Below, piece after piece: positions 7,837 to 15,004 of a stretch of 17,520 nucleotides of DNA; within the stretch, counting starts at the first letter, position 1, and every line of letters begins with the position of its first letter. The position numbers were made by a program, and so were the translations under genes. The notes under the pieces are model-generated. The model did not search any database. It saw only the letters and a program-made list of their open reading frames with translations, and had not been told where the DNA came from. Source of the stretch: an uncultured Actinomycetes bacterium (GTDB taxonomy: Bacteria > Actinomycetota > Thermoleophilia > Solirubrobacterales > 70-9); assembly GCA_937907435.1 (NCBI GenBank), contig CALCIA010000345.1, positions 1-17,520 of the forward strand. The letters run 5' to 3'.

Positions 7837-7877
7837 CGTCTGTATTTGGGGTCGCTATACGCCCCCAAATGCAGACG
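7837..7877. terminator. Bidirectional terminator hairpin between efeB and threonine aldolase
   Basis: A 15-bp stem (CGTCTGTATTTGGGG against CCCCAAATGCAGACG) with a single T-G wobble and an 11-nt apical region, in which a further CG/CG pairing leaves a CTATA loop. It sits 8 nt after the efeB stop and 6 nt after the end of the converging aldolase gene, so it can serve both. There is no long T-run on either side. The strong, well-matched stem suggests it may belong to a repeated palindrome family. Confidence 0.75.
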
Positions 7878-7882
7878 CACCG

Positions 7883-8911
7883 TTACGAGAGTGCGTCCTT
7901 GACGGACGCGAGGGCCTTTTCGACGCCGCCGCGGTCGACGTCGAGGTGGGTGACGGCGCGGACGCGGCCTTCGAGGAGGCTCATTTCGACGCCGGACGCT
8001 GCCAGCTTGTCGTGGAGGGACTGGGCGTCGGCGACGTCGAAGATCACGATGTTGGTTTCCACGGTGGCCGGGTCGATCTCGACACCGGGCAGCTCGGCCA
8101 GACCCTCGGCGAGGAACTTGGCGTTGGCGTGGTCCTCGGCGAGGCGCTCGACGTTGTGCTGGAGGCCGTAGCGGGCGGCCGCCGCGACGATGCCGCCCTG
8201 GCGCATCGAGCCGCCCAGCATCTGCTTGTAGCGGCGGGCTTCGGCGATCAGCTCGGCGGAGCCCGCGAGGCAGGCGCCGACCGGGGCGCCGAGGCCCTTG
8301 GAGAAGTCGATCCAGGCGGTTTCGAAGCCCGCGGCGTAGGCGGCGGCGCTCTCGCCGGAGGCGACGGTCGCGTTCAGGAGGCGGGCGCCGTCGAGGTGGG
8401 TTCGGAGGCCGAACTCGCGGGCGACGTCGAGCACCTCCTCGATCCGCGCCATCGTCCAGACCCGGCCGCCGCCGAGGTTGGTCGGCTGCTCGATCGTGAC
8501 CAGGCGCGAGCGCGGTTCGTGGGTGTCGAGCGGATCGCGCATGCGGGCCCGCAGGGTGGCGCCGTCGAAGGTGCCCCCCTCGCCCTCCAGCGGCATCATC
8601 AGCGCGCCGCTGATCGTCGCCGCCCCGGCCGCCTCGGCGTTGATCGGGTGGGCGAGCCGGTGCGCGTACATCTCGTCGCCGAAGGGGCGGATGTGGAGCC
8701 GGATCGCGATCTGGTTGCACATCGATCCCGAGGGGAGGAAGACCGCCGCCTCCTTGCCGAGCAGCGCCGCGACTTCCTCCTCCAGCGCGGTGACGGTCGG
8801 GTCGAGGCCGCGCTGTTCGTCGCCGACCTCGGCGTCGGCCATCGCCTTGCGCATCGCCGCGCTCGGCTGCGTCTGGGTGTCGGAATAGAGGTTGATCACG
8901 GAATCGGGCAT
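7883..8911 (-). CDS. ltaE: PLP-dependent threonine aldolase (beta-eliminating lyase family)
   Basis: A 342-residue cytoplasmic fold-type I PLP enzyme that cleaves L-threonine or L-allo-threonine to glycine and acetaldehyde. The N-terminus INLYSDTQTQPSAAMRKAMADAEVGD is the family hallmark. PLP contacts visible are the His of MYAHRLAHP (His84 or His88), Asp174 and Arg177 in HLDGARLLN, and Schiff-base Lys205 in IDFSKGLGAP. Length is normal for the family. The ATG start has only a weak AGG ten bases upstream. It is a single-gene unit: convergent with efeB and divergent from the small protein/regulator pair. Nothing in the context links it to a pathway. Stereospecificity (L-, low-specificity or allo) cannot be fixed from sequence. 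Confidence 0.93.
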   Translation of the reverse strand: MPDSVINLYSDTQTQPSAAMRKAMADAEVGDEQRGLDPTVTALEEEVAALLGKEAAVFLPSGSMCNQIAIRLHIRPFGDEMYAHRLAHPINAEAAGAATISGALMMPLEGEGGTFDGATLRARMRDPLDTHEPRSRLVTIEQPTNLGGGRVWTMARIEEVLDVAREFGLRTHLDGARLLNATVASGESAAAYAAGFETAWIDFSKGLGAPVGACLAGSAELIAEARRYKQMLGGSMRQGGIVAAAARYGLQHNVERLAEDHANAKFLAEGLAELPGVEIDPATVETNIVIFDVADAQSLHDKLAASGVEMSLLEGRVRAVTHLDVDRGGVEKALASVKDALS

Positions 8912-8949
8912 CGATCGGGAACCTAATGAAGCGCACGCGCCGGGGCGGG

Positions 8950-8979
8950 TAAGGGGTCGCGCCTCAGGACTAAGGGGTC
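8950..8979. promoter_or_regulatory. Direct repeat TAAGGGGTC, 21-bp spacing, in the divergent aldolase/small-protein region
   Basis: TAAGGGGTC followed by SCG occurs at 8950 and again at 8971, exactly 21 bp (two helical turns) apart, in the 155-bp region between the divergently transcribed aldolase and the small-protein gene. This spacing suits a regulator binding the same DNA face twice. The second copy also has CCGTAGG 15 bases after its TAAGG, a partial resemblance to sigma-28-type promoters. Both readings are unproven. Confidence 0.4.
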
Positions 8980-9066
8980 CCGTCCCGAAACCGTAGGAAT
9001 TCGCCCGATGTGCGGGGCTTTTCTCAGCCGTACCTTGGAGTGGCACAGCAAGCGAAAGGCACGGCC

Positions 9067-9255
9067 ATGAATCCCAACCAAATGAATGTCGCGAAGGCGA
9101 TGGTCGCCCAGCACGAGTTCCTCGAAGAGGCTCGCCGCTCGCGGCTCCAGGCCCAGGCCGGGCGCCGCGAGGCCGAGACGACCAGCCCCCGCAAGGCCTT
9201 CCACACCCACCCGCTGAGCATGCTGCTGAGCCTCGGATTGCCGGGACGGCGATAA
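9067..9255 (+). CDS. Small basic protein of unknown function (62 residues)
   Basis: I do not recognise this protein. ATG is preceded by AAAGG seven bases upstream, and the reading frame has 63 codons ending in TAA. It has no signal peptide or Cys. Residues 8-38 look like an amphipathic charged helix (VAKAMVAQHEFLEEARRSRL region), followed by an unstructured SPRK segment and a short hydrophobic tail LSMLLSLGLPGRR. There are ten Lys/Arg against five Glu. Its stop lies only 7 nt before the GTG of the large regulator, so the two are very likely co-transcribed and perhaps translationally coupled, and a role tied to that regulator is possible. An upstream in-frame ATG at 9010 is less likely because it lacks a ribosome site. 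Confidence 0.65.
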   Translation: MNPNQMNVAKAMVAQHEFLEEARRSRLQAQAGRREAETTSPRKAFHTHPLSMLLSLGLPGRR

Positions 9256-9262
9256 TCGCCGG

Positions 9263-12244
9263 GTGGCGACCCGAGTCAGTGCCAGCCGGCTGATCGGGCG
9301 GGCCGGCGAGCTCGCCGAGCTCGAGGCCGCGTTCGACGAGGCCGCCTCCGGGGCGGCCTCCTTGGCGTTCCTGGCGGGCGAGTCGGGCGTCGGCAAGTCC
9401 CGCCTCCTCCACACGCTGCTCGAGCGCGCCCGCGCGAAGGGCGGCTGTGGGATCGGCGGCGAGTGCGTCGAGCTGGGCCGCGACGAGCTGCCCTACGCGC
9501 CGCTGGTCTCCGCCCTGCGCACCCTCGTGCGCGAGCAGGACCGCGCCCTCGACCGCCTCTCCCCCTCCACCCGCCAGGGCCTCGCCCAGCTCCTGCCGGA
9601 GCTGGATCCGGACGCCGCCACGGCCGCCGACGACGACCACTACCGGCCCTTCGAAGGCCTGCTGGGGCTGCTCGAAACGATGGCCGAGGAAACGCCGATG
9701 GTCCTCTGGCTCGACGACACCCACTGGGCCGACAACGCGACCCGCCACTTCCTCTTCTACCTCGCCGCCAACCTCCCCGACCACGTGCGGCTCCTCACCG
9801 TGATCGCCTACCGCTCCGACCAGCTGCACCGCGCTCACCCGATGCGGCCGCTGCTCGCCGAGCTCGGCCGCGGCCGGCGCGTGCGGCGGCTGGAGCTGGA
9901 GCCCTTCGACCGCGGCGAGGTCGCCACCCAGCTCGACGACATCCTCGGTGCCGCCCCCGACCCCGAGGTGGTCGAGCGCTTCTTCGAGCGCGGCGAAGGC
10001 AACCCGCTCTTCACCGAGGAGCTGCTCGCGGCGGGCGCCGACGGGCGCGGCCGGCTCCCCTCCACCCTGCGGGACGCGCTGCTCTTGCGGATCGAACGCC
10101 TCTCGGAGACGGCGCGCGGGCTGCTGCGGATCCTCGCCGTCGGCGGGCGGCTCAAGCACGACCACCTGGTCAGCGTCTGCGACCACGACGAGGACGAGCT
10201 GGCGGCGGGGCTGCGGGAGGCGGTCGAGGCGCAGGTGATCGCGGTCGGCGGCGACGACCGTTACGGCTTCCGCCACGCGCTGCTGCGCGAGGTCATCTAC
10301 GACGACCTCCTGCCCGGAGAACGCGCCGAACTGCACCTGCGGCTGGCGCAGGCCCTGGAGGCGACGCTGGAGGTGAGCGACCCGATGCCGATCCGCGCCT
10401 CCGCGGTCGCCCACCACTTCAACGCCGCCGGCGACCAGCCGCAGGCGCTCCGCACCGCCGTCGCCGCCGCCCGCACGATCGAACGCGGCGGCGCGCCCGG
10501 GGCCGCGGCGGCGCTCTTCGACCGCGCCCTGGCGCTCTGGCCGCGGGTCCCCGAACCGGAGACGCTGGCGGGCGTCGAACATACGACGCTGGTGACGCTC
10601 GCCGCCCGCGCCCACGGCCTCGACGCCGACGAGCCGCACGCGATCAAGCTCCTCGAAGGGGCGCTGGAGGAGGTCGACGAGGGCGCCGAGCCCCACCGCG
10701 TCGCCGGGATCCTCGCCGAACTCGCCTCGGCGCGCTGGGCGCTGGGACAGGCCGAGGCCGCGCGCGGGGACCTGGAGCGGGCGCTCGGGCTCCTCTCGGA
10801 GTCGGAGCCGACCCCGGAGCGCGCCCGCATCCTCGAAGAGAAAGCGCGCTTCCTGCTGCTCCAGGGGCGCTTCGCCGAAAGCCGCGATGCCGCCGAGGAA
10901 GCGCTCCGGGCCGCCGAGGCCGCCGGGGTCGAGGACATCGAGGCGCTGGTCCTGAACCGGCTCGGCCTCTGCCTCTTCCTGCTCGGCGAAGAGGAGCGCG
11001 GCGAGCCGGTGATGCGCGAATCGCTGGAGCTGGCCCGCCGCTCCGGGTCCAACGACCAGCTCGCCGCCGCCTTCGTCAACTTCGCCGACGCGCTGCACAT
11101 GGCGGGCCGCGGCGAGGAGGCGGCGGAGCTGGCCGCGCAGGGCGAACGGGAGATCACGCCGGGGGACCGCTCGATCCTCTGGATCGCCTGCGCGCGCTCC
11201 GAGATCCTCTTCTACCTCGGCCGCTGGGACGAAGCCGAGGCGGTCTTGCCGGGCAAGAGCCAGGGGCCGGGGACGACGACGATCGCCAACCTGCTGCTGC
11301 GGCGCGCCTCGCTGATGCTGGGACGCGGCGACGCGGACGGTGCCCGGGCGGCGATCGAACACGCGCGGAGCTTCCTCGCCGACACGGTCGAGCCGCAGAT
11401 CATCGCCCCGGCGGGCGCGCTGACGGTCGAACTGGAGCTGCGCTCCGGCGACGTCGAGGCGGCCCGCGAGGCGGCCGAAAAGGCGATCGACCAGCTCGAG
11501 TTCTGCAGCGACGACGCGGCGCGGATGGCGCTGATCTCGGCGGCGGCGACGGCGGTCGAGGCGGAGGCCGCCGACCGGGCGCGCGCCCTCGGCGACGCCG
11601 CCGGCCTCGAGGCCGCCCAGCTGCGCGCCGAGCTCGGCGCGGCGCGGACCGAGGCGGCGGCGGAAGTGACGGGACGCTCGCTCGAGCGCTCCTACCAGCT
11701 GACCGCCGAGGCCCACCTGGCTCGCGCCCGCGACGACGCCGACGCGGCCGAGCGGGCGGGCGCGGCGGCCGATGCCTGGGAGCGGATCCCGCGTCCCTAC
11801 CAGGCGGCGCTGTGCCGGCTGCACGAGGCCGAGGCCCGCGCGGCCCACGGCGAACGCGAGGCGGCGGGCACGGCGGCGGCGAGGGCGCTGACGGCGGCGG
11901 AGGAGCTCGGCTCGGAGTGGCTGGCCGCGGAGGTCGCCGGGCTGATCGCGCGGGCGCGCCTGCCGACCGGCGCCGCCGTCCAGAACGGCGGCGACGGCGC
12001 CCGGCGCGACGCCAACGGCACCGCGTCCGCCGCCGAGGACCCGTTCGGCCTCACCCCCCGCGAGCGCCAGGTCCTGGCGGCCCTCGCCAAGGGCGCCACC
12101 AACCGCGAGATCGCCGCCTCCCTCTTCATGGCGGAGAAGACCGCCAGCGTCCACGTGTCCCGGATCCTCTCCAAGCTAGGCGTCCGCAGCCGCACCGAGG
12201 CCGCCGCGGTGGCCCACCGCCTGGCGCTGACGGACCGGCCGTAG
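9263..12244 (+). CDS. Large ATP-binding LuxR-family transcriptional regulator (LAL type)
   Basis: A 993-residue regulator with the MalT/LAL plan: N-terminal STAND/AAA ATPase, a long helical repeat region and a C-terminal LuxR helix-turn-helix. Walker A is GESGVGKS (about 39-46). Walker B is MVLWLDDTHWAD (about 145-156), with the typical His-Trp-Ala-Asp continuation. Residues about 390-900 are Ala/Glu/Leu-rich TPR-like helices that in this family sense a ligand or protein. The HTH spans about 927-990, with LTPREREQVL-type sequence (here LTPRERQVLAALAKG), NREIAASL and SVHVSRILSKLGV. GTG is the start; there is no ribosome site, but the upstream small gene ends 7 nt earlier. It probably activates transcription when ATP and an inducer are bound. 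The target genes and the signal are not evident from the neighbours. Confidence 0.9.
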   Translation: MATRVSASRLIGRAGELAELEAAFDEAASGAASLAFLAGESGVGKSRLLHTLLERARAKGGCGIGGECVELGRDELPYAPLVSALRTLVREQDRALDRLSPSTRQGLAQLLPELDPDAATAADDDHYRPFEGLLGLLETMAEETPMVLWLDDTHWADNATRHFLFYLAANLPDHVRLLTVIAYRSDQLHRAHPMRPLLAELGRGRRVRRLELEPFDRGEVATQLDDILGAAPDPEVVERFFERGEGNPLFTEELLAAGADGRGRLPSTLRDALLLRIERLSETARGLLRILAVGGRLKHDHLVSVCDHDEDELAAGLREAVEAQVIAVGGDDRYGFRHALLREVIYDDLLPGERAELHLRLAQALEATLEVSDPMPIRASAVAHHFNAAGDQPQALRTAVAAARTIERGGAPGAAAALFDRALALWPRVPEPETLAGVEHTTLVTLAARAHGLDADEPHAIKLLEGALEEVDEGAEPHRVAGILAELASARWALGQAEAARGDLERALGLLSESEPTPERARILEEKARFLLLQGRFAESRDAAEEALRAAEAAGVEDIEALVLNRLGLCLFLLGEEERGEPVMRESLELARRSGSNDQLAAAFVNFADALHMAGRGEEAAELAAQGEREITPGDRSILWIACARSEILFYLGRWDEAEAVLPGKSQGPGTTTIANLLLRRASLMLGRGDADGARAAIEHARSFLADTVEPQIIAPAGALTVELELRSGDVEAAREAAEKAIDQLEFCSDDAARMALISAAATAVEAEAADRARALGDAAGLEAAQLRAELGAARTEAAAEVTGRSLERSYQLTAEAHLARARDDADAAERAGAAADAWERIPRPYQAALCRLHEAEARAAHGEREAAGTAAARALTAAEELGSEWLAAEVAGLIARARLPTGAAVQNGGDGARRDANGTASAAEDPFGLTPRERQVLAALAKGATNREIAASLFMAEKTASVHVSRILSKLGVRSRTEAAAVAHRLALTDRP

Positions 12245-12292
12245 GGACGCCGGCTGGCGCCCGGGGCGGTTTCGAGGGACGAGGCCCCATGG

Positions 12293-12341
12293 GGTGAGTT
12301 CGCACTTTGCCGCGCATACCGCGGAGAACTGCGAACTCACC
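12293..12341. repeat. Palindromic element, copy 1
   Basis: Outer stem GGTGAGTTCGCA/TGCGAACTCACC (12 bp), inner stem CCGCG/CGCGG (5 bp) around loop CATAC, with partly paired CTTTG/AGAAC between. The 43-bp core (12296-12338) matches the core of copy 2 (12552-12594) at 38 of 43 positions. It stands 48 bp after the LAL regulator stop and could act as its terminator. The nested stem design and the nearby second copy point to a REP/BIME-like dispersed repeat. Confidence 0.85.
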
Positions 12342-12394
12342 GGGGGGAGGGGCCCAGGATCCGGGACGAAGGCGCCGGGACACCCCGCGGGAGA

Positions 12395-12443
12395 CAACCC
12401 TTAGACCTTGGTCGCCCTGTGGGCTACCAAGGTCTAAGGGTTG
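12395..12443. terminator. Long perfect hairpin (18-bp stem) between convergent operons
   Basis: CAACCCTTAGACCTTGGT at 12395-12412 pairs perfectly with 12426-12443; after one C/T mismatch the stem continues as GCCC/GGGC with a TGT loop. It is a different sequence family from the two flanking palindromes. It probably works as a bidirectional terminator or transcript-end stabiliser for the converging units. No T-run follows on either strand. Confidence 0.75.
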
Positions 12444-12550
12444 CGGGGCGGAGGCCGGGTTGCCGACGGAAGGCGCGCGGAAGCCTCACTTCACCTCCCA
12501 TCCGTGACGCTTTCGCCGCACCCGCCGGGGCATTCCGGACCCGTTGGGGT

Positions 12551-12595
12551 CGAGTTCGCACTTATCCGCGGATAGCGCGGAGAAGTGCGAACTCG
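12551..12595. repeat. Palindromic element, copy 2
   Basis: Outer stem CGAGTTCGCACTT/AAGTGCGAACTCG (13 bp), inner stem CCGCG/CGCGG with loop GATAG. It has the same nested plan, size and strand-symmetric core as the element at 12293-12341. The outer G-C arms and the AGAA and CTT segments are conserved, while the loop changes CATAC to GATAG. It stands 34 bp beyond the response-regulator stop in that gene's reading direction and may also terminate the MMPL-kinase-regulator operon. Confidence 0.85.
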
Positions 12596-12629
12596 CCTGT
12601 CCCGCCTCCCTCCCCGCAGGCGCCCCGAA

Positions 12630-13292
12630 TCACCCCCCGTCGGTCGCGCGCAAGAACGCCAGCACCGCAAGCACCCGCCGGTGGTCGTCCCCCGCCGCGC
12701 TCAGGTTCAACTTGCCGAAGATGCTGGAGACGTGCTTCTCCACCGCGCCGGGGGTGACGACGAGCTGTTCGGCGATCGCGTTGTTGGTGCGGCCCTCGGC
12801 CATCAGGGAGAGGACCTCGCGCTCGCGGGGCGAGAGGGCGTCGATCGGGCTCTCGGCCTCGGCGCGGCGTTCGCCGACCAGCTCGGCGACGACCTCACGG
12901 TCGAGGGCGGTGCCGCCGGCGGCGACGCGGCGGATCGCGTCGAGGAAGGCGGGGATGTCCCCGACCCGCTCCTTGAGGAGGTAGCCGACGCCGCCCTCGC
13001 CGCCCGCCAGGAGCTCGGCGGTGTAGACCGGCTCGACGTACTGGGAGAGGATCAGGACGCCCATCTCCGGGCGGCGCCGGCGGGCCTCGACCGCGGCGCG
13101 GATGCCCTCGTCGGTGAAGGTCGGCGGCAGGCGCACGTCGACGATCGCCAGGTCGGGCTTGTGGCCGCCGACGATGCGGAGCAGGCCGTCTCCGTCTTCA
13201 GCCTGGGCGACGACCTCGACCTCGTGTTCGCGCAGCAGCGCGACCAGGCCTTCGCGCAGGAGCAGCGAGTCCTCGGCGATCACGACCCGCAC
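12630..13292 (-). CDS. NarL/FixJ-family response regulator
   Basis: A 220-residue DNA-binding response regulator. The receiver has acidic pocket residues Glu7-Asp8, phospho-acceptor Asp52 (IVDVRLPP), Ser83 in LILSQYVE and Lys107 in YLLKERV. The LuxR-type HTH occupies about 151-205 (LSPREREVLSLMAEGRTNNAIAEQL, then VEKHVSSIFGKL). The GTG start is preceded by GAGGTGAGG and overlaps the kinase gene by 13 nt, so kinase and regulator are co-translated and certainly cognate. As the last gene of an operon headed by an MMPL transporter, it may control that transporter; the palindrome at 17423-17446 is a candidate target site. Confidence 0.93.
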   Translation of the reverse strand: MRVVIAEDSLLLREGLVALLREHEVEVVAQAEDGDGLLRIVGGHKPDLAIVDVRLPPTFTDEGIRAAVEARRRRPEMGVLILSQYVEPVYTAELLAGGEGGVGYLLKERVGDIPAFLDAIRRVAAGGTALDREVVAELVGERRAEAESPIDALSPREREVLSLMAEGRTNNAIAEQLVVTPGAVEKHVSSIFGKLNLSAAGDDHRRVLAVLAFLRATDGG

Positions 13293-15004
13293 GGCAGCCT
13301 CACCTCGATCCGCGTCCCGCCGTCCGCCGACGAGACGATCCGCATCTCGCCGTCGAGCGCCGCCACCCGGCGCCGCAGGCCGTCGAGCCCGGTGCCCGCG
13401 CTGACGTCGGCGCCCCCCGGCCCGTCGTCGGCGACGATCACCTCAAGGGTGTCCCCCTCCAGCCGGAGCCGCACCGCGGCGGCGGCGCCGGGGGCGTGCT
13501 TGGCGACGTTGGTGAGCGACTCGGCGACGACGAAATACGCGGCGCTCTCGACCACCGGCGCGGGCCGGCGGCCGATCTCGGCATCGACCGTCACCGGGAT
13601 CGAGGCGCGGGTGCCAAGCGCTTCCACCGCCGCGGCGAGCCCCCGGTCGGCGAGCACCGGCGGCGCGATCCCCCGCGCCAGATCGCGCAGCTCCGCGTTC
13701 GCGGCGGTCGCCTCGGAGCGCGCCTGGCGCACCAGGGCGGCGATCTCGGGACGGTCGGCTAAGCCCTCCTCGGCCCGGCCGAGCTGCATCGAGAGGGCGA
13801 CGAGGCGCGCCTGGGCGCCGTCGTGGAGGTCGCGCTCGATACGGCGGAGCTCGGCGGCCTGCACGTCGAGGGCGCCGCGCCGCGTCTCGGTCAGCGTCTC
13901 CACCCGCTCGGTCAGCTCGCGTTCGCGCTCGTCGCCGTAGAGCTGGCGCCACGCCAGCCGCGCCAACAGGACGACGACGAAGAGCACGATCAGGCCGAGG
14001 ATCGTCCAGATCGGCCAGAAGGTGCCGAAGCCGGCCAGCGCCCAGATCGCGATCGTCACCCCGATGACGACCAGCGAGATCACCACCTGGATCGCCATGC
14101 CGCGGCGCTCGGGGGCGATGCGGACCGCCTCGCGCAGGCCGAAGTGGAGGCTGAGCGGGATGACCAACGCCAGCCAGACCCAGGCGGGCCAGTAGTACCC
14201 GCCCCCGGCCGCCGCCCAGATCGCGGTGCAGAGCAGGCCGACCATGCCGGAGATCGCGGCGTGGAGGGCGAGCGAGAGCTCACCCGCCGGGATCACCCGG
14301 CGCAGGCCGTCGGCGGAGAGCGGCAGGCTCGGCGCGCCGCTCGCGGGCGGCGCCGCACTCCCGGCCCCCTCGTCGCCGTCCAGCAGCGCCTCCGCCAGCC
14401 ACAGCTCCGCCCTCGCCATCCAGCGGTTGATGAGGACCGTGAGGGCGGCCAGCGGGATCGAGAGCACCGTCGCCAGCAGCGCGAGCGGCAGGTTGTCGAT
14501 GTTCCAGAGGCCCCAGTCGACGCCGTCCGGGATCGACCAGTACCAGAGCGGCATGGTGAGGAAGGCGACCACCGACGCGACCGCGGACACCGCGATCACG
14601 GCGAAGGTGAAGCCGAGCACCGAGTGGACGATGAGCCAGGCGAGGTCCTTCCAGGTCTGGGCATCGCGGGTGGTGCTGGAGAGGCGGGCGAGGAAGCTCT
14701 CGCCGCGGTGGTCGCGGTAGACGCCGCGCAGCGGGCGGCCGCGGAGCAGCGCGGCGTTGCGTCGGTCGAGCTCCGCCGTCCAGCGGAAGGCGATCACGCT
14801 CAGCAGGTACACCGGCAGGCCGATGATGAAGACGACCAGCGACAGCGTCACGCTGACCGCCGTCACCCAGACGCAGAAGGCGAGGATCGCGGTGAGGCCG
14901 CCGATCGAGAGGTAGGCGAGGTCGAGGCCGGAGCGGCGGGCGAGGCCGGCGAGCCGCTCGCCGAACCCCGCCTCCCCGTGGGCCGCGGAGGGCGCGGCGC
15001 TCAC
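13280..15004 (-). CDS. Membrane sensor histidine kinase, HisKA_3 type, with duplicated two-TM module
   Basis: A 574-residue kinase partner of the downstream response regulator. Residues 30-195 form an actinobacterial membrane sensor domain with about four transmembrane segments. Residues about 245-350 hold two copies of a two-transmembrane module: AIWAAAGGGYYWPAW (from 261) and AIWALAGFGTFWPIW (from 319), 58 residues apart. HisKA_3 follows, with phospho-acceptor His394 in ERDLHDGAQARL, then HATPase with N-box Asn499 (ESLTNVAKH) and G-box DDGPGG...GTGLDGLRRRV. GTG is the start, overlapping the transporter stop by 4 nt (GTGA), with GGAGG seven bases upstream. The lack of a large extracytoplasmic domain suggests sensing in or at the membrane, or of the transporter's state. 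Confidence 0.92.
   Translation of the reverse strand: MSAAPSAAHGEAGFGERLAGLARRSGLDLAYLSIGGLTAILAFCVWVTAVSVTLSLVVFIIGLPVYLLSVIAFRWTAELDRRNAALLRGRPLRGVYRDHRGESFLARLSSTTRDAQTWKDLAWLIVHSVLGFTFAVIAVSAVASVVAFLTMPLWYWSIPDGVDWGLWNIDNLPLALLATVLSIPLAALTVLINRWMARAELWLAEALLDGDEGAGSAAPPASGAPSLPLSADGLRRVIPAGELSLALHAAISGMVGLLCTAIWAAAGGGYYWPAWVWLALVIPLSLHFGLREAVRIAPERRGMAIQVVISLVVIGVTIAIWALAGFGTFWPIWTILGLIVLFVVVLLARLAWRQLYGDERERELTERVETLTETRRGALDVQAAELRRIERDLHDGAQARLVALSMQLGRAEEGLADRPEIAALVRQARSEATAANAELRDLARGIAPPVLADRGLAAAVEALGTRASIPVTVDAEIGRRPAPVVESAAYFVVAESLTNVAKHAPGAAAAVRLRLEGDTLEVIVADDGPGGADVSAGTGLDGLRRRVAALDGEMRIVSSADGGTRIEVRLPCGS

Larger units (their letters stand above)
12245..12629. other. Gene-free, hairpin-rich region between convergent operons
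   Basis: These 385 bases separate the end of the LAL regulator from the end of the response regulator. No convincing coding sequence is present. The region contains three strong palindromes (12293-12341, 12395-12443, 12551-12595), two of them copies of one element. Between them is GC-rich sequence with no further motif that I can see. Short frames here lack ribosome sites and normal composition. Confidence 0.75.

Noticed and set aside
7883..12154. A minus-strand frame of 1423 codons running through the LAL regulator into the aldolase
   Set aside because: Only the final 342 codons match a known family (threonine aldolase) and have a proper start; the rest is a shadow of the regulator.
12307..12757. 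Short plus-strand frames in the 12245-12629 gap
   Set aside because: They lack ribosome sites, cross the palindromes and continue as antisense of the response regulator.
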